64,000 nt of DNA from Eumeta japonica (lineage: Eukaryota; Arthropoda; Insecta; Lepidoptera; Psychidae). The notes under the pieces were generated by a model. It ran no database searches. It had not been told where the DNA came from and worked only from the letters and a program-made list of their open reading frames with translations. The position numbers and the translations under genes were made by a program. The stretch covers positions 108,284 through 172,283 of the forward strand of contig BGZK01001309.1 in NCBI GenBank assembly GCA_005406025.1. Reading direction: 5' to 3'. Shown one piece after another: positions 1-12,479 of this stretch (its first letter is position 1; each line of letters begins with the position of its first letter).

Positions 1-1195
1 TAAATATTATAAAAAAATACAATTTAACCTCTGCATCTGTAAACGTTTACCTACTGGTTATCTTGCCATGAACAGTAACAGCATTTATAATAAAAATTGA
101 AGTTCTAATTTGTTTTTACTAATGTATAACACCCACACAAGTATTTCTTATGTATGATGTTGCAGTGAGTTCAGCCGGAATTCATTGTCTCATTATAAAT
201 TTACTGTCTAGTAAATAATAAGACATTGTAATTGTGATATATTGTACGATTTTAAAATGCAGACTAGCCGGTCGCAAAGACTTTCTAGTAGGTGACGTGT
301 AGGCTTTTTTTTATATAAATTTTAAAAATATTTAAATTTTTTTATTGACCACGAAAATATAATATTAAAATGTGAATTACTTCAGTATATAAATATGATA
401 TTTGTTAATAAGTGAACCACAACGCCACCCACGGGATCTTGACGTAACTATGAACATAACTATTTGTATCTACAATACAAATATTAGTATACATTTACAA
501 ATATACGATCACTGGTATGCACATCGACTAATATTTACATATAAAAATTATTCTCTCCTTCTTGAGCCAACGCTAACGAAAAAGAAGATTCGTTTAACAG
601 AAGAATAAACAAAGACAGCAGAAAGTCTGCAATTCTAAATGTAAGTTTTCAGTAAATATAAATTTTATTATTTCTAATATGAATTTTATGTTACTATTTT
701 ATAAAACACTTTTTTTAAAACAGTGGTTATAGGAGCTGTTAATTTTTTTTAATACAACTTGTATTTAAAATATATATATTAGTACGAATGTTTTTTTTCT
801 TGCCATTCATGCATTTATATAAGTCTGTAAGTACATTATGAGTAAAATGAAAAAAAAAAAGATTTTTGATTAATATCTTCTAAACAGTTCAGAGTTTAAT
901 AACGCTAAGCAATAGGGCTCATCTTTAGGACAAATGAAGACATTTGAAAAAAGATTTAACTCATTCCATTGCCTATATTTTTCTTAATCGATAGAACAAA
1001 CATACGGACAGACTAAGGACAGCGCTAAATGTTTTTTTTTATTACATATATTAATTGTATAAATTGTATTAATAATTAAAAAAACAGTCTAAAGACATAT
1101 TTGAAGTTCCTAGATGTAAAATCATTCATTTTTCTATGACTTTTTCATTTAATTTCGGTTTTTCAACAATTTTATGTTGTGAAGTTGTCTCAACG
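1..1195. other. AT-rich DNA, no gene seen
   Basis: Only homopolymer-rich AT sequence and short chance reading frames are visible. I see no domain, splice-flanked open frame or RNA gene. Confidence 0.6.
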
Positions 1196-1200
1196 CGGCC

Positions 1201-1249
1201 TGTCGAGAGTAGAGCACACCCACACGCTTACGTGTCGTGAGGCGTGCAA
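1201..1249 (+). repeat. Short dispersed motif, copy 1
   Basis: A block starting TGTCGAGAGTAGAGCAC and ending GTGAGGCGTGCAA. It recurs at 41383-41431, and its second half recurs at 40992-41022. This copy is diverged in the middle. It may be the end of a non-autonomous element; I do not recognise the family. Confidence 0.5.
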
Positions 1250-4200
1250 AAGATGTTTAAATAATTATATAACGGTAAACTTCTATCTTTTTATGCCACT
1301 ATTGAGTTCCATTAATATAACTATATTATAAACAAAATAAACATGTAAACATCCGCATACACCCACTTAAATTTAGGACGAACTTAAACAAATCTCTACT
1401 TGTACAATCACACGGACGTGACCAGGACATTATAGGACATGTGACGTCGTTATACTCCGTCATGAACGACAGCTGCACCTGAAAGAGTTAGATTTGACTT
1501 TTCATATATGTGTTATTCGTTAAAAGCTGTTACAACGTCACAGTAAAGTCGGTATATATGGTAGTGTTATTGTTAGTGTAATGCTAAGTATTCAACGCTG
1601 GTATTATATGAGAGGTCGCACTAGTAAATATTACGAAATTGAAATATGTTAGAATCTTCTAGTCTGTTTGCCAAGTTCAAAAGAGTGAAAAATAGAGATA
1701 AAGCTTCTAAAAATATTTATTTTTCACTATTTTGTAATACGTGGTAATGTTAATATTTTTTTCTTTTTAGAAAAAAAAATATTATTCAGAATTTTTTTGT
1801 AACAAATTGTTAACTTGATAATCAGCAAAATTTTTGAAAAAAAAATTTTATTTACTCCATTAACGAATACCAATTACAATTTATAACAAAAATCTTAACT
1901 ATTAGTTTAAATAATGGAAAAATAAAAGAAAACATTTTTAACAATAAAAAGAAATTCAGAACTTCACCATGACAACAAAATATTTAAAAAAAAAACATCA
2001 AAAATATGAACCTAGTCTGTTTGTTCATAAACAATTTATCAACAAATGATGTACGTAAAAATATTTTCTCCAGTGTTACTTAATGCCTTTGTTAAATGCA
2101 AAAACAGCCATTACAAAACATTTTATACAAAAAAATTAAAAGCATCATTAGCATTTTTCATTTTTTGTTAACTTAGAAAAATTATAATAAACTAAATATA
2201 CAATTTCATAAAACTTTTATCGCGTGATCTTCTTAAGTATTTATATAAGAACGGCTCCAAAAAGCAAAATATTATTTAAATCGCTTTTTACGAAAACGGA
2301 AGTTCGTGAACAATTTGTTAGTTAACAATTGTATGACTTATAGATAAATTGATATATTTTTTTTCCAACGGGGTTGTATTCCTTGCAGTTTATTGATGGC
2401 ACCATAATTCGTCAGAATTTTAATATTGATATTTTATGTCATATAAAAAAAACGTGGTATACCCTCACCAGTGCCTGTGCTCTAGTCCCGAACTGGCTGC
2501 GCGGAGCCTTATTGCCAGTGCCAAATTAAAATTATAAATTACGGAGGTACAGTGCAGACAATAGATACTTTTTTAGAAAGCTTCCTCCTCTTCAAGAATC
2601 TTTTTTTTTATTCTTAAATTTTAAAGTTATTGACAAAAACTAAAAACCTTTCTTTTTATATTAATTTTTTAATAACTTTACCAATTTTTTATGTACAGTG
2701 AAATCCTTACAAAACATTTTTCTAGGCGTCATTCCAAATCCAATGAACTATCGCACATATTTTAGGCAATTTATCTCTATTTTATATGGTTTTAAGATTG
2801 TCAAAAAGACTTATTCTCAGTTTTATTTTGATAAAAGCATTTTAATTATCAGTTCAATGGTAATTAGATTACCATTTTAGTTAAACATCTTTGTGTAAAG
2901 GTAAAATTTGTATAAAATGATTTAATTTACAACCTCATCGATTTTGATTTGCCGCAATTCATGATGGTATAATTTTATGACAGTTCCTGTGATTTGACTC
3001 AATCCCCTTAGTTATTTCATAAAAAGATCACTAAGAAAATTGTCTGTGACACACTAAAGCCCAAACGACCGACGCAAAAATGAGTCCGCAGGTTATTTAA
3101 TTTTCCAAGTACTATAAAAATTACAATAATAATTTTTTTTAAATGAACGATACAACCCTAAAGAAATTCTTTATAAAATTGTTCGGAGTCAATACCCAGT
3201 TATTCGTATTTTCGTTGCGACCTCATAGTACAAAAAAGTCAAGTACATTCTCGTTCCTTGCATTGCCAGTGAAAGAAGCCTTAATTTATTTCCATTATTC
3301 GAAGTCCTTCACCCCTCGATCGCTGTCAGTCAGCGCCGTACGTCGACGGCGGGAGGGTGGAGTGAGGAGGACGTTTCTTTTATGACGAGAAAAGCCTTAT
3401 GAGTATATTTCCTCGTTACCATCTATGCCTTATTGCAATACAATAAAGTGGATTTTCAAATGGCGTTAAAAAGTGAATTACGGATATTTTATTGTACAAA
3501 ACGTTTAGCAGGGGAAGAAATGCGCGAGGCGAGCGCTCGCGGCGGCGGTCGGCGTGCGTCTGACAGGCTCGCTTTCGCGCTACCTGCGTCACGCGACCGG
3601 GGGTAGACGCAAGATTAGTTCGATTGTTCTGTTTTTGAAAATCGAACGGAGTCCGTACCAACGAATATTGACGGAAGAGTGGCGTATTTTGTTAGTTATT
3701 TTTTTTTCACTTTAATAAATTAAGTAGTCTCTTAAATTTCCAATATGAATTTACCCAAAACCCACAATTACAGTTTTTATTACCACACCCGATCTCGCAT
3801 CACGTCTATCGTTCGTGCCGTGGGCGATACATGAAAATCGATCCTTAAAGAGTAAACTCCCAAAAACTTAAATCACATAAGCCCGAGCGTACATATAAGT
3901 ATTCCAAAACCGTACATATAACATTCTACCGTTTATTATATCAGAACAATCAGTTATGATCTAAAAAATCATTTTTAATTACGGCCCACCTGTAAATTAT
4001 TGTGATGCAAACAAATTGTTTTTGTTATCCACCGTCCCAAACCCCGCGAGGTAGTAAAGGGGTGTGTCCACAAGCGAGTTTCATTCAGTTTTGTAACAAT
4101 TAATAGGAGCTGTCGGACCGCTAACTTGATAAATGCGCCGCCGGCAGTTAATTACAAAGATTCACCGATAAACATGTCCGTATGTCTGTGTGTCGCTTTG

Positions 4201-4821
4201 CTGTTACATGGCAAGTATATAAAGTTATATTTTGACTAGTAGTGACCGCGGTTTTGTTCGTGATAACGTGCGCGGATAATTAACGCAATTTCAATCGACA
4301 GCATTGATATAATAAAAGCTGTAGTTAAAGAAAAACCGTCTACAACATATGCTTAATACATTTCTTTTTTTCTATATTTCATGTCTAATTTCGTATAATC
4401 AACTAGTTGTTCACCCGCCACTTTGCCCGGATGGACATATAATGTATTCCTTCATCTTTTATATTGATCAATATTGTTGTCAATCTCGATCGATTCCGCT
4501 TTAAATTCTCGTCCCGAAATTCTTAATTCCGATCCTATTCTGAATCTTAATCTCTGTCCCAGTCCCTAATTCTGTTCCCGATCTTAATTTCGATACGGTT
4601 ACCGGTAAATTTACATTTTGAAGAAAACCGAGGACAATGCAAATATGACATTAAAATATACAATATATTTGGGAATAGTATCACTTTTCACAAGTCGAAA
4701 AATTTTACAAATCGGTGTGGTAGTTCGGTTCAATAGTGCAACACAGACGGAGTCAGAGAAAAACGCTCTATTAGCATTTCGATTACGTACGTATACGTTA
4801 AGTATTTACGTAGGTATGTGC

Positions 4822-4823
<2 letters not shown>
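1250..4823. other. AT-rich DNA with two GC patches, no gene seen
   Basis: Mostly AT-rich unique-looking sequence. GC-rich patches lie near 3310-3375 and 3515-3660. Frames through them are open only because stops are rare in GC-rich DNA. I see no domain and no convincing splice pair. Confidence 0.5.

Positions 4824-4860
<37 letters not shown>
4824..4860. repeat. (TA)n microsatellite
   Basis: An uninterrupted alternating TA tract of about 37 bases, followed by GTATATGTAC. Confidence 0.95.
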
Positions 4861-4866
<6 letters not shown>

Positions 4867-5944
4867 GTACATTAAGTAATCAAATAAATGTGACAAATTT
4901 TTAAGGAAATTGATTTACTTTTCGAGTTATGCAACCAGAAATATACGAAAGCTGAATATTTTGTATACATAATATATTTTAATTATATTTAAATTGTAGT
5001 TATATCGGCCTGCGAGCGGCCAAATGTGTGCTGGTCATGAATATGAAAGGAATCAGTGGCTAAAACTGAACCCCGTTTCACTGCATAAATGCATTTTCAT
5101 ATTTATATCATTCCCTTCGTTTCGCTTACGTAAACATAGAATTCATTCCTACCTCTAATAACGATCCCATCCAACATTGAGAGAGAGATTAAAAGTGGAA
5201 CTACTACTTCCAATAACGGTCTTCACTTTAACTTAGATTCTGCTAAGACTTAGATTAACATCTCAACTTTAATCTCTATTTAAAGTTCTCGTTCTAGATT
5301 TTAATCTTAGGCTCCTACACGTCTGGATCTAGATTTCTCTCCCCCCCCGTCCTGCTTTTGCTTTCGATATCGCTTTCAGTCCTGTCCCGTTTCTTGATAT
5401 TGATCATAATGTTATGTACATAAGTTATGTTGATTAATTTGATGTCAGTTTTGAGTGATAGACAAGGTAAAAAGTTTTTCCTTTATATAGCGCATACTTC
5501 GGTCAAAAGAACAAGTCATTTTATGTTTAAAAAACTCAGATTGGTTCAGTAGTTGTCGAGAAAAACAATCTAAAAAAAAGATACATTTCTCTCGTACACA
5601 GTATGTTTTAACCAAATGTGCAACTATTTTGAAATCTATAAATATGAGTAGTAAAACAGTTTTTTCAGGTAAAAAAAAGACAAACATAATCTTTCGCTTT
5701 TATGCACGGCTGATGTTCTAATGAGAGTCATGACCATTTCCTTTGCGAAATTCGGCGTCGTTGGGTATAGCAGTTTATAGCCGTAGTAAAGAAAAATACA
5801 GAAATGGAGAACGTGTACATTGTACATGACCGCCAAATAGTCGAAAAGGTTCAATCGACTATTCCTACACTTAGAATCGATGTTAATTCATTGAATAATC
5901 AATTATATAACCGAGCAGGTAAAGTCACGGGCAAAAGCTAATAT
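4861..5944. other. No gene seen
   Basis: AT-rich sequence with a C8 run near 5341. The frames here show no recognisable protein features. Confidence 0.5.
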
Positions 5945-5950
5945 ACGTAC

Positions 5951-6150
5951 AACATCTTCGGAAACCGGCACAGAATCCCGGACCACTAGGATTTCGTCAT
6001 CAAAGACATCAGCGCTGAGCGGGTCGCGGTGGGCGTGCGCGCCCGCGATGGCTATCTCGCCGGAGTTACGGACGCCGTGATGGGGCGCCGCCCCCAGCGC
6101 CCGCCGAGGAAAAAGAGTAGCAAATAAACGGAATAATTCATCTTCCGTCG
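5951..6150 (-). CDS. Candidate internal exon, unknown protein
   Basis: On the minus strand a pyrimidine tract ending in CAG (acceptor at 6151-6152) precedes a 200-bp GC-rich block. The block is open in one frame and is followed by a GTACGT donor (complement of 5945-5950). The frame has GC-rich third positions in an otherwise AT-rich region, as real exons here might. The translation contains TEDELFRLFATLFPRR and DVFDDEILVVRDSVP; I recognise no family. The long-frame ATG at 6295 lies upstream of the acceptor in AT-rich sequence and is probably irrelevant. In a second frame the same block starts MNYSVYLLLFFLGG, resembling a signal peptide, but hits a stop after about 30 residues. A repeat resembling the 'ggccaagtgcgag' family abuts the acceptor side, so a chance open frame in GC-rich DNA remains a real alternative. 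Confidence 0.3.
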
Positions 6151-6199
6151 CTGGAAAAAAAAAATACGGCCAAGCGCGAGTCTCGTTCTCGCGCCGGAG

Positions 6200-8920
6200 T
6201 TCTGCTTGTGGCCACATAAAAGAATAGATAAACCGGATGCGATAAAAGGAGATTAAAAAACAAACTATAGTGAATTGTTTATTTACTATTTTCATTGTTG
6301 TGTGTTGAATTTTTAAATCCTCCTTGTTCGTTTTAATTTAGTCGTACCCTTTTAGAGTTTTCGTATTTTTATTAATGTTTTATTAAGTTTTGTCTTCAGA
6401 AAGAATTGATAAGTAATGATAAGTGGACAAACTTTTTTCAACTATATTTAATTTTTAATAATGTTAAATTTCTTATACTAGTTTTTCCAAATGCAGTTTT
6501 CTAATTTTTAACAATATTACATGCAAAAATTTTCTACACTTTCATTTATCAATTGAATGTATTTCTCGGTTAGTCGCACCTGGACGTACTCAATTTCATG
6601 TCTGAAAGAAGAAATCTAAAAAAATACTTCTCACGATCACTTGGAGCTTAATTTGCTTAAGTGCCGTTTAAAAAAGCTTCATGGTTTCAAAATTAATTCG
6701 TTGTAACGCTTAGAGCTTTTTAAGTTATAAATTATTAAGTGGTCATTATCCCTTAGGGACTGGCGCGAGTTTCTTATTGTTTGGAGTGAGTGTGCTGGGG
6801 GAAAATTGGTGTTTTTAAATCTACAGAATTTTCCTTTTTCATATATGTATATTGTTGAGGTTCTAAAATAAGGAAAAATAAAACCATTTAGTTATTTCAA
6901 ATCTATTTAAGTAGGATCATTCAACGACATTTATTTCATTAATTACGTAATTAATAACTGTTTGTACGTTTAATAATGACACTAAAAATGATATATTCTA
7001 CACGTACTAATTATGGTCTGCTACAACAACAATTCTAGAAATCTTTTTATAGTTGTAATTGTATCAGAGCGGAACAACGCAACCGTAGGTAATGCACACG
7101 CGTTAAGAAAAATAAATGTACTTGCTTCTTTCGCAAGTGTAACGTCGACTTACCTCTCGTTCTTTAGAGTTGTAATAGTAGAAGAATACACAAACTTTAG
7201 CGACAGACGTAGAATACTTTAGCTTCAGTTGCTTTTATCCCAACTTTATAACTTTTACTCCTGGTAGCACCAAAAGCAAACACGTAACCCGTAAGACTTG
7301 ACAGATCGTTCATACATCGACTGGCAAACCTTACGGACCATTTGTTTAATTTTGTTACTCGCCGTTGATCTGCTGTTCACACACTTGACTTTTTGGTTTC
7401 TTTTAAGTCGCCCTTCTTTATTTTAAGCTTTCGAGTTGTTTTTGGGTGGCGATCTTATTGATCTTGTTGTATTGTGGAAGGAATCAATTTCATTGATGAC
7501 GAGTGATTGACTTTTGACGATGTATGAAGTAGCACATAATCAATCTGCTCAGAGGTAGATTTGAATTCACCGAACAAATGACTCCCAGTAGTATTCGTAT
7601 TCGATAACTAAGTGTTTTTTTGACTTAGGAGTTCATTAAATTTGGGTCTATACTACGGAAGTTCTCTTAGCGTTATACAACGAATAATTGAAATGATCTA
7701 CAACACTTGTTGATCCAAAAGCGATACGACAAAAATGTGAAGTCTCGCCTTGAAGGGTCTTACTAATTCATAGGACAAGCGCCACGTATCACGTATCAAG
7801 GCAGAGCGCTTTGGGATTTACATGTACCTACATGAAAATTAAAATTAAATTAAATAATACAAGCTCCATTTTCTTCTCGAGGTCAATAAAGTTTTAATTT
7901 TTATGCATTCACCCTTAAAAAGTACAACTTTCGAAATGTATTAAAATACGAAATGAAAATGTTATTAACGGAAAATTGCCGCTGGGTGTAGACGGTGACC
8001 CGCTGAAACGACAGGTTTGTAAATTACATTGTTTATTATCGCTTTACGAATATGTCACAACACACAGAGTAACGTTCAAAACAATAATTTAAATATACAG
8101 TTATGGCAAAGAATATTGTTAGACCGACACTATAATAATTTTATTTATTAGAGATATCGTGGTCAATCTGTGAAGATTAGAGATTTGGGATTGGCAGTAC
8201 CGAAGCTCAGTACCGTAGTCTTAGTTCTGAAACGCATCGATTCTGACTCGGGTAGGTTGCTGTGGCTCAAATACCATTTTATTATCCCTTTAGTAAATAA
8301 CCACCCTAACAACTAGGTTTGCTTGGCATCTTTCGAGCTTGCCGTGGGAATATATAACTTCTTACGGAAAAACTTGCTTATGTTTATTCCCAACAATAAA
8401 CATTCAGATACGTATTTTATTTGCGTAGTGCCATATGTAGTTTATATCGTGTAATGCTATTTGTTATTGAGAAACAATAAAGTAGCAACAATGTAATTAT
8501 CTCAAAATTCTGCTAAACGGTGCTAAATCAAGAAACGTTTAGATATTTTTTTCATGTCGCTAATCCCTGAAAGAGACTTATATCTATAAATAAAGAAAAG
8601 CCAAACTTCATCAAAGCGTATGTACATAAAAACTGTTCATTTAAAATTATAAGACTTCAGGAGGTTATTCAACATCAGGTACTCCGTCTTGTATGTATTT
8701 CTCACAGACACATCGTATTCGTTAATCATTAGCTGGGATTGAAAGTCAATGCAACGCATCAAGTGCATTGCGACGTATTATTTTATACACCGTATTGCAG
8801 TTCGTCGTACTGGACCGCAATACATTACAGTAACACTCATCACGGTGCGTCGACTCTAATTGTCGCTTGCATGGAGGTAAGTATGCACTATCGTCGGCCG
8901 TATGGATCGGCCGTTAACTT
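6200..8920. other. No gene seen
   Basis: AT-rich sequence. An 'aatacggccaagcgcgag' motif at about 6162-6196 resembles the start of a common lepidopteran repeat also seen near 22920 and 42535. Nothing else is identifiable. Confidence 0.5.
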
Positions 8921-8924
8921 TTGT

Positions 8925-9600
8925 TTTTAGCCGACTTCACTGATGACTTTCTACCATACGATTTTGTTTTAATCAAGCATTTGCATTCAGAAAGTATCAT
9001 TCATTGACGTGGAACTGATGAAGAAGACCACAGGTGGCCACCGGAACTCCTCAATGATAAGTATTGCGCGGGTGGCGAAGACGTCTCGATTATGATAATT
9101 ATTTATGACAGAGTAAATCGAAATAAATGATTCTAACGAAAACGGTGCCTTGGAACTGATCCGATGATGTAGCCATAAGGTAGGCAGCAGAACTCCATAT
9201 TGGAATCATCATGAGATGCACGCTGACTATAATTGATTTTTAACCGATTCCAAATAAGGGTGGAGGTTCTGTGTTGGTCGGCATGTTTTTTATACATGTT
9301 CAGTTATAATTTCGTCAATTAAGAACCGATTTCGAAAATCATTTTTTTTTTGTTTGAAAGAAACTCCCGAGATTATCTCATAGACAAATCAGGATGTAAT
9401 GGTGAGATCCCAAGGAAATCAAGGGACATACTCAGATATTGTCATGTATAGTGTCATGAAGCTCATTTTTTAGTTATTAAAGTTTTTTCCTCTGGTAGTT
9501 ATGATCTCACGCTGTTGAGCTGATGTGGAAGCCACGGAACTCCTTGACGGTTAGGGGTTAGGAGAAGTAATTTTAATTTTGTGTAAGCCTAGTTAGTATA
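8925..9600 (+). repeat. Diverged interspersed repeat, 'ccgacttc/ggaactcc' type
   Basis: The block starts near AGCCGACTTC. It contains three diverged copies of a motif of the form AACTGATG..G..GACCAC..GGAACTCCT, near 9010, 9150 and 9520. It also has 'taaccgattccaaataaggg' followed by 'ggaggttct'. I associate this layout with a very common lepidopteran dispersed repeat; the boundaries are approximate. Confidence 0.5.
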
Positions 9601-10028
9601 CATAAAGTCGAAATTACTTATTAATCTACCGACATATATTCATTCATTTATATAATCTCAATGTTATAATCTTAGCAGGAACACATCGGAACTTTAATGA
9701 TAAAAGTAGAAATAGGGTGAATTAATTTAATGTGGGAGTGAATGAGAATGTGATCTGTATAAATTGTAGAACTTTCATATTATAGAGAATGAAAATAATT
9801 TATATAGATCTTGTAAGAATAATTTGCTAGATGCAGTCCGACTAACAACGACTAATGGACGAAAATTTAGATTCGTAACTGCTTTTTCGCTTGCTCAGTA
9901 CAAAAGCAAAGGTGATTCACGGCCGATTTTACTAACCATAGTTAATTCTACATGCAAAGTAGATAAATTAATTATAAAATTATAATTACTCGATAACTGA
10001 AAAATGTGAAAATATAATAAATTAAAAA

Positions 10029-10518
10029 AAAAATAAAACCGCCTTTGAGAACCAATGTAAGTAATTTTTTAAACAGCCTTCAAAAACTACTAATTAGTTG
10101 TTTTTGAAGTCGGTTCCAGCTAAAGATAAATCAGACACACTATATCTCATTAGAAGAAGATCTCTTCCTCAATATTTAATGTTACCTGTTCATGTTAATG
10201 AAATATATATGTTGTTTTGCCTTGCTTTAGCTGGAACTGAATCCAAAAACATCTAATTATGGTTGTTTTTGAAGTCTGTTAAAAAATATTTGCATAGGTT
10301 TTGAAGTCGGTTCCAGCTAAAGATAAATCAGACACACTATATCTCATTAGAAGAAGATCTCTTCCTCAATATTTAATGTTACCTGTTCATGTTAATGAAA
10401 TATATATGTTGTTTTGCCTTGCTTTAGCTGGAACCGAATCCAAAAACAACTAATTATGGTTGTTTTTGAAGTCTGTTAAAAAATATTTGCATAGGTTTTT
10501 GAAGGCGGTTTTATTTTT
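10029..10518 (+). mobile_element. Foldback/MITE-like element with internal duplication
   Basis: The ends are a perfect 17-bp inverted repeat: AAAAATAAAACCGCCTT at 10029-10045 and its reverse complement at 10502-10518. Further inside are inverted CTTCAAAAAC / GTTTTTGAAG motifs. There is no coding capacity. The same family is present once more at 40272-40550. This copy differs by a 197-bp internal direct duplication (10102-10298 and 10299-10495). Confidence 0.75.
10102..10495 (+). repeat. 197-bp tandem duplication inside the foldback element
   Basis: Two adjacent, nearly identical 197-bp units start at TTTTGAAGTCGGTTCCAGCT and run through 'ttagctggaac..gaatccaaaaac'. They differ at only a few positions, so the duplication is younger than the element itself. 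Confidence 0.85.
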
Positions 10519-10851
10519 AGAAATGTAATCGGTGAGTTGACGGTCGGTTAATACTCGACGCAATATTCTACGGTATGTCACGAAATATAGGTAGGTTATT
10601 TACGCTAGAAGCGAGTTTACTGATAAAATTTTAAACCTATGATCTAGTATTATTATCGTTTTTGACGTGATAACGTCTTATAAATCTATGAACGCTGGCT
10701 GCACGTACGAAAAAGCATGACTCATTGTCGCGTTCCGCCTGAGCCGAGCGCACGAGCGAGAGCGCGGAACAAGCGACAGAGAGGCACGATCGGCCGAAGC
10801 GCTCGGCTTTTGATGCGTTTATCTCTCTTTCACTCTATCGGTCGATGGAGG

Positions 10852-10888
10852 GAGAGATACAAAATATGATAATTATTTTGTATCTCTC
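10852..10888. repeat. Perfect 14-bp hairpin
   Basis: GAGAGATACAAAAT and its exact reverse complement flank a 9-base spacer. It lies beside a GC-rich patch (10730-10815). Further 'gatgataca' and 'aatgataatt' repeats follow to about 10940, suggesting remains of a small foldback element. Confidence 0.7.
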
Positions 10889-10944
10889 ACGATGATACAA
10901 TTATCATTACTAGATGATACAAAATAATGATAATTCAGTGATAA

Positions 10945-12180
10945 TAATTCAATTCAATTCATAAAAGTATGCAATTTTTCATCAATGTTTTCTTATGACG
11001 TTATCACTTAAAATTATCGTCCGTAAACCGACTTTAGAGACAACCAATTTTTATTATATATAAAGGACAGCCAACAATGTCTACACCGAGACATGTCGAT
11101 AGGGCGTACTTACAAGGCGACACATGTCCTAGAGTATATACATCGATTTCTATATAATAACATTTGCAATAAATAGAAATTGATAATGTAACAAACAATA
11201 GTTTCCGTCGTTTACGTACCTAATGCATTTAGTAATTCAATTTTAAGTGCGTGCACTTTGTGTTGGAACTAATTTACTTAATTCCCTTTCCATATGTTAA
11301 TGGATACTCATTCAATACGAAATTCATCAATATTTAGGCAATGTTCCAAAACGCTTTAACTTAATTAAATTAAAACATTTAAACAATAATGTTAATACAG
11401 GTGTATACAATATTTAGGCATTGCGCAAGCATAGACATTCTTAACTTAACTTAAATTACCGCGAACCATAATTTTTATTCTTAGTAAATTTAGCGTTATT
11501 ATTTATTTAGCTTAATTTTCTGATAGGTACGTGATTCTGTTTCCGTTTGCGACAAAACAGCGGCTTTGCTTTACGGCACACATCAAAGGAACGGGGCGAC
11601 AGAGGTGCGGCATGATCAAAAAGAAAATCGGTCAGTCTCGCGTGGCGTCTGACTTCTGTCTCTTTGGATTCCTTTCAATTTTCTTACGATCATCTTCGAG
11701 TGTAATGCCCATTAACATAACCAAGCAGATGAGGTTCGATTATGTAAAAAATATGCCTTAGCAAGTAATTAATAGTAAATGTGTGTTAATTAGGTATATT
11801 TTTTGTTGGTCATACATTTTAAAAGTGTTAATTATTATTCTCGTATCATAAATTTACCGCTGTAGAATGCACCGGTGCGTTTTTAATTTTACGAATAGCG
11901 CAAAAAGACAAGACGTTGGATCCAACGACAACGCTAAGTTGCCTAGGCCTGCAAAATCACCAGAAATTGCTCCAGTGATTGTGAATTCGTATCTGCTTTT
12001 TTTTACACGAAGAGGAGTTGACAGTTAATTCATTACTTAATCAGTTTTTACGTAAATTATAATACATACTGCTTAGAATGTAAAAAAAACGTGCATATGT
12101 TCGAATCAAACCATCAATACCTTATAATACGAATATCATCGTCTGTAAAAAAATCGGAGTAAGCTGAAGTTAATAAATTA
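10945..12180. other. No gene seen
   Basis: AT-rich sequence with scattered short frames and no recognisable feature. Confidence 0.5.
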
Positions 12181-12184
12181 TAAT

Positions 12185-12478
12185 ACCGGCCAGTAAAATA
12201 TCACAATATCTGCACAACGTGAAATAACAGTTTCAACTGTTGTATTCCGTTCAGTGAGTGAAAATTCCGGTAGTCCTCTTCCCTGCCCGTAATAACATGT
12301 CTCATTCCGTCCTAAAAGTTCCGGTGGCCCACTCCCCTCTACAAAAGACGTCCTATTCCTCCTCGAAAGGCCGCCAAGGCGCTTATGGCTCCTTTGGGAT
12401 TGCGAGTGTCCGTGGGCGGCGGTGATCACCTACTCTCTGTTGGCTCACACACCCGTTCGCCAATGCTTTAAAAAAAAA
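12185..12478 (+). mobile_element. Poly(A)-tailed retroposon copy A
   Basis: It starts near CCGGCC and ends in poly(A) at 12470-12478. It carries the signature GGCGGCGGTGATCACC followed by 'cccgttcgcc', which I know from 3' regions of lepidopteran retroposons. Three more copies with the same order of blocks are at 14033-14330, 60121-60415 and 63501-63799. An 83-codon minus-strand open frame here is part of the repeat and not a gene. Confidence 0.8.
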
Positions 12479-12479
12479 G

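Noticed and set aside
4618..4875. 85-codon frame ending in Ile-Tyr repeats
   Set aside because: The C-terminal third is the (TA)n microsatellite and the rest has no recognisable feature.
12178..12429. 83-codon minus-strand open frame
   Set aside because: It lies inside retroposon copy A, and the other copies do not keep the frame.
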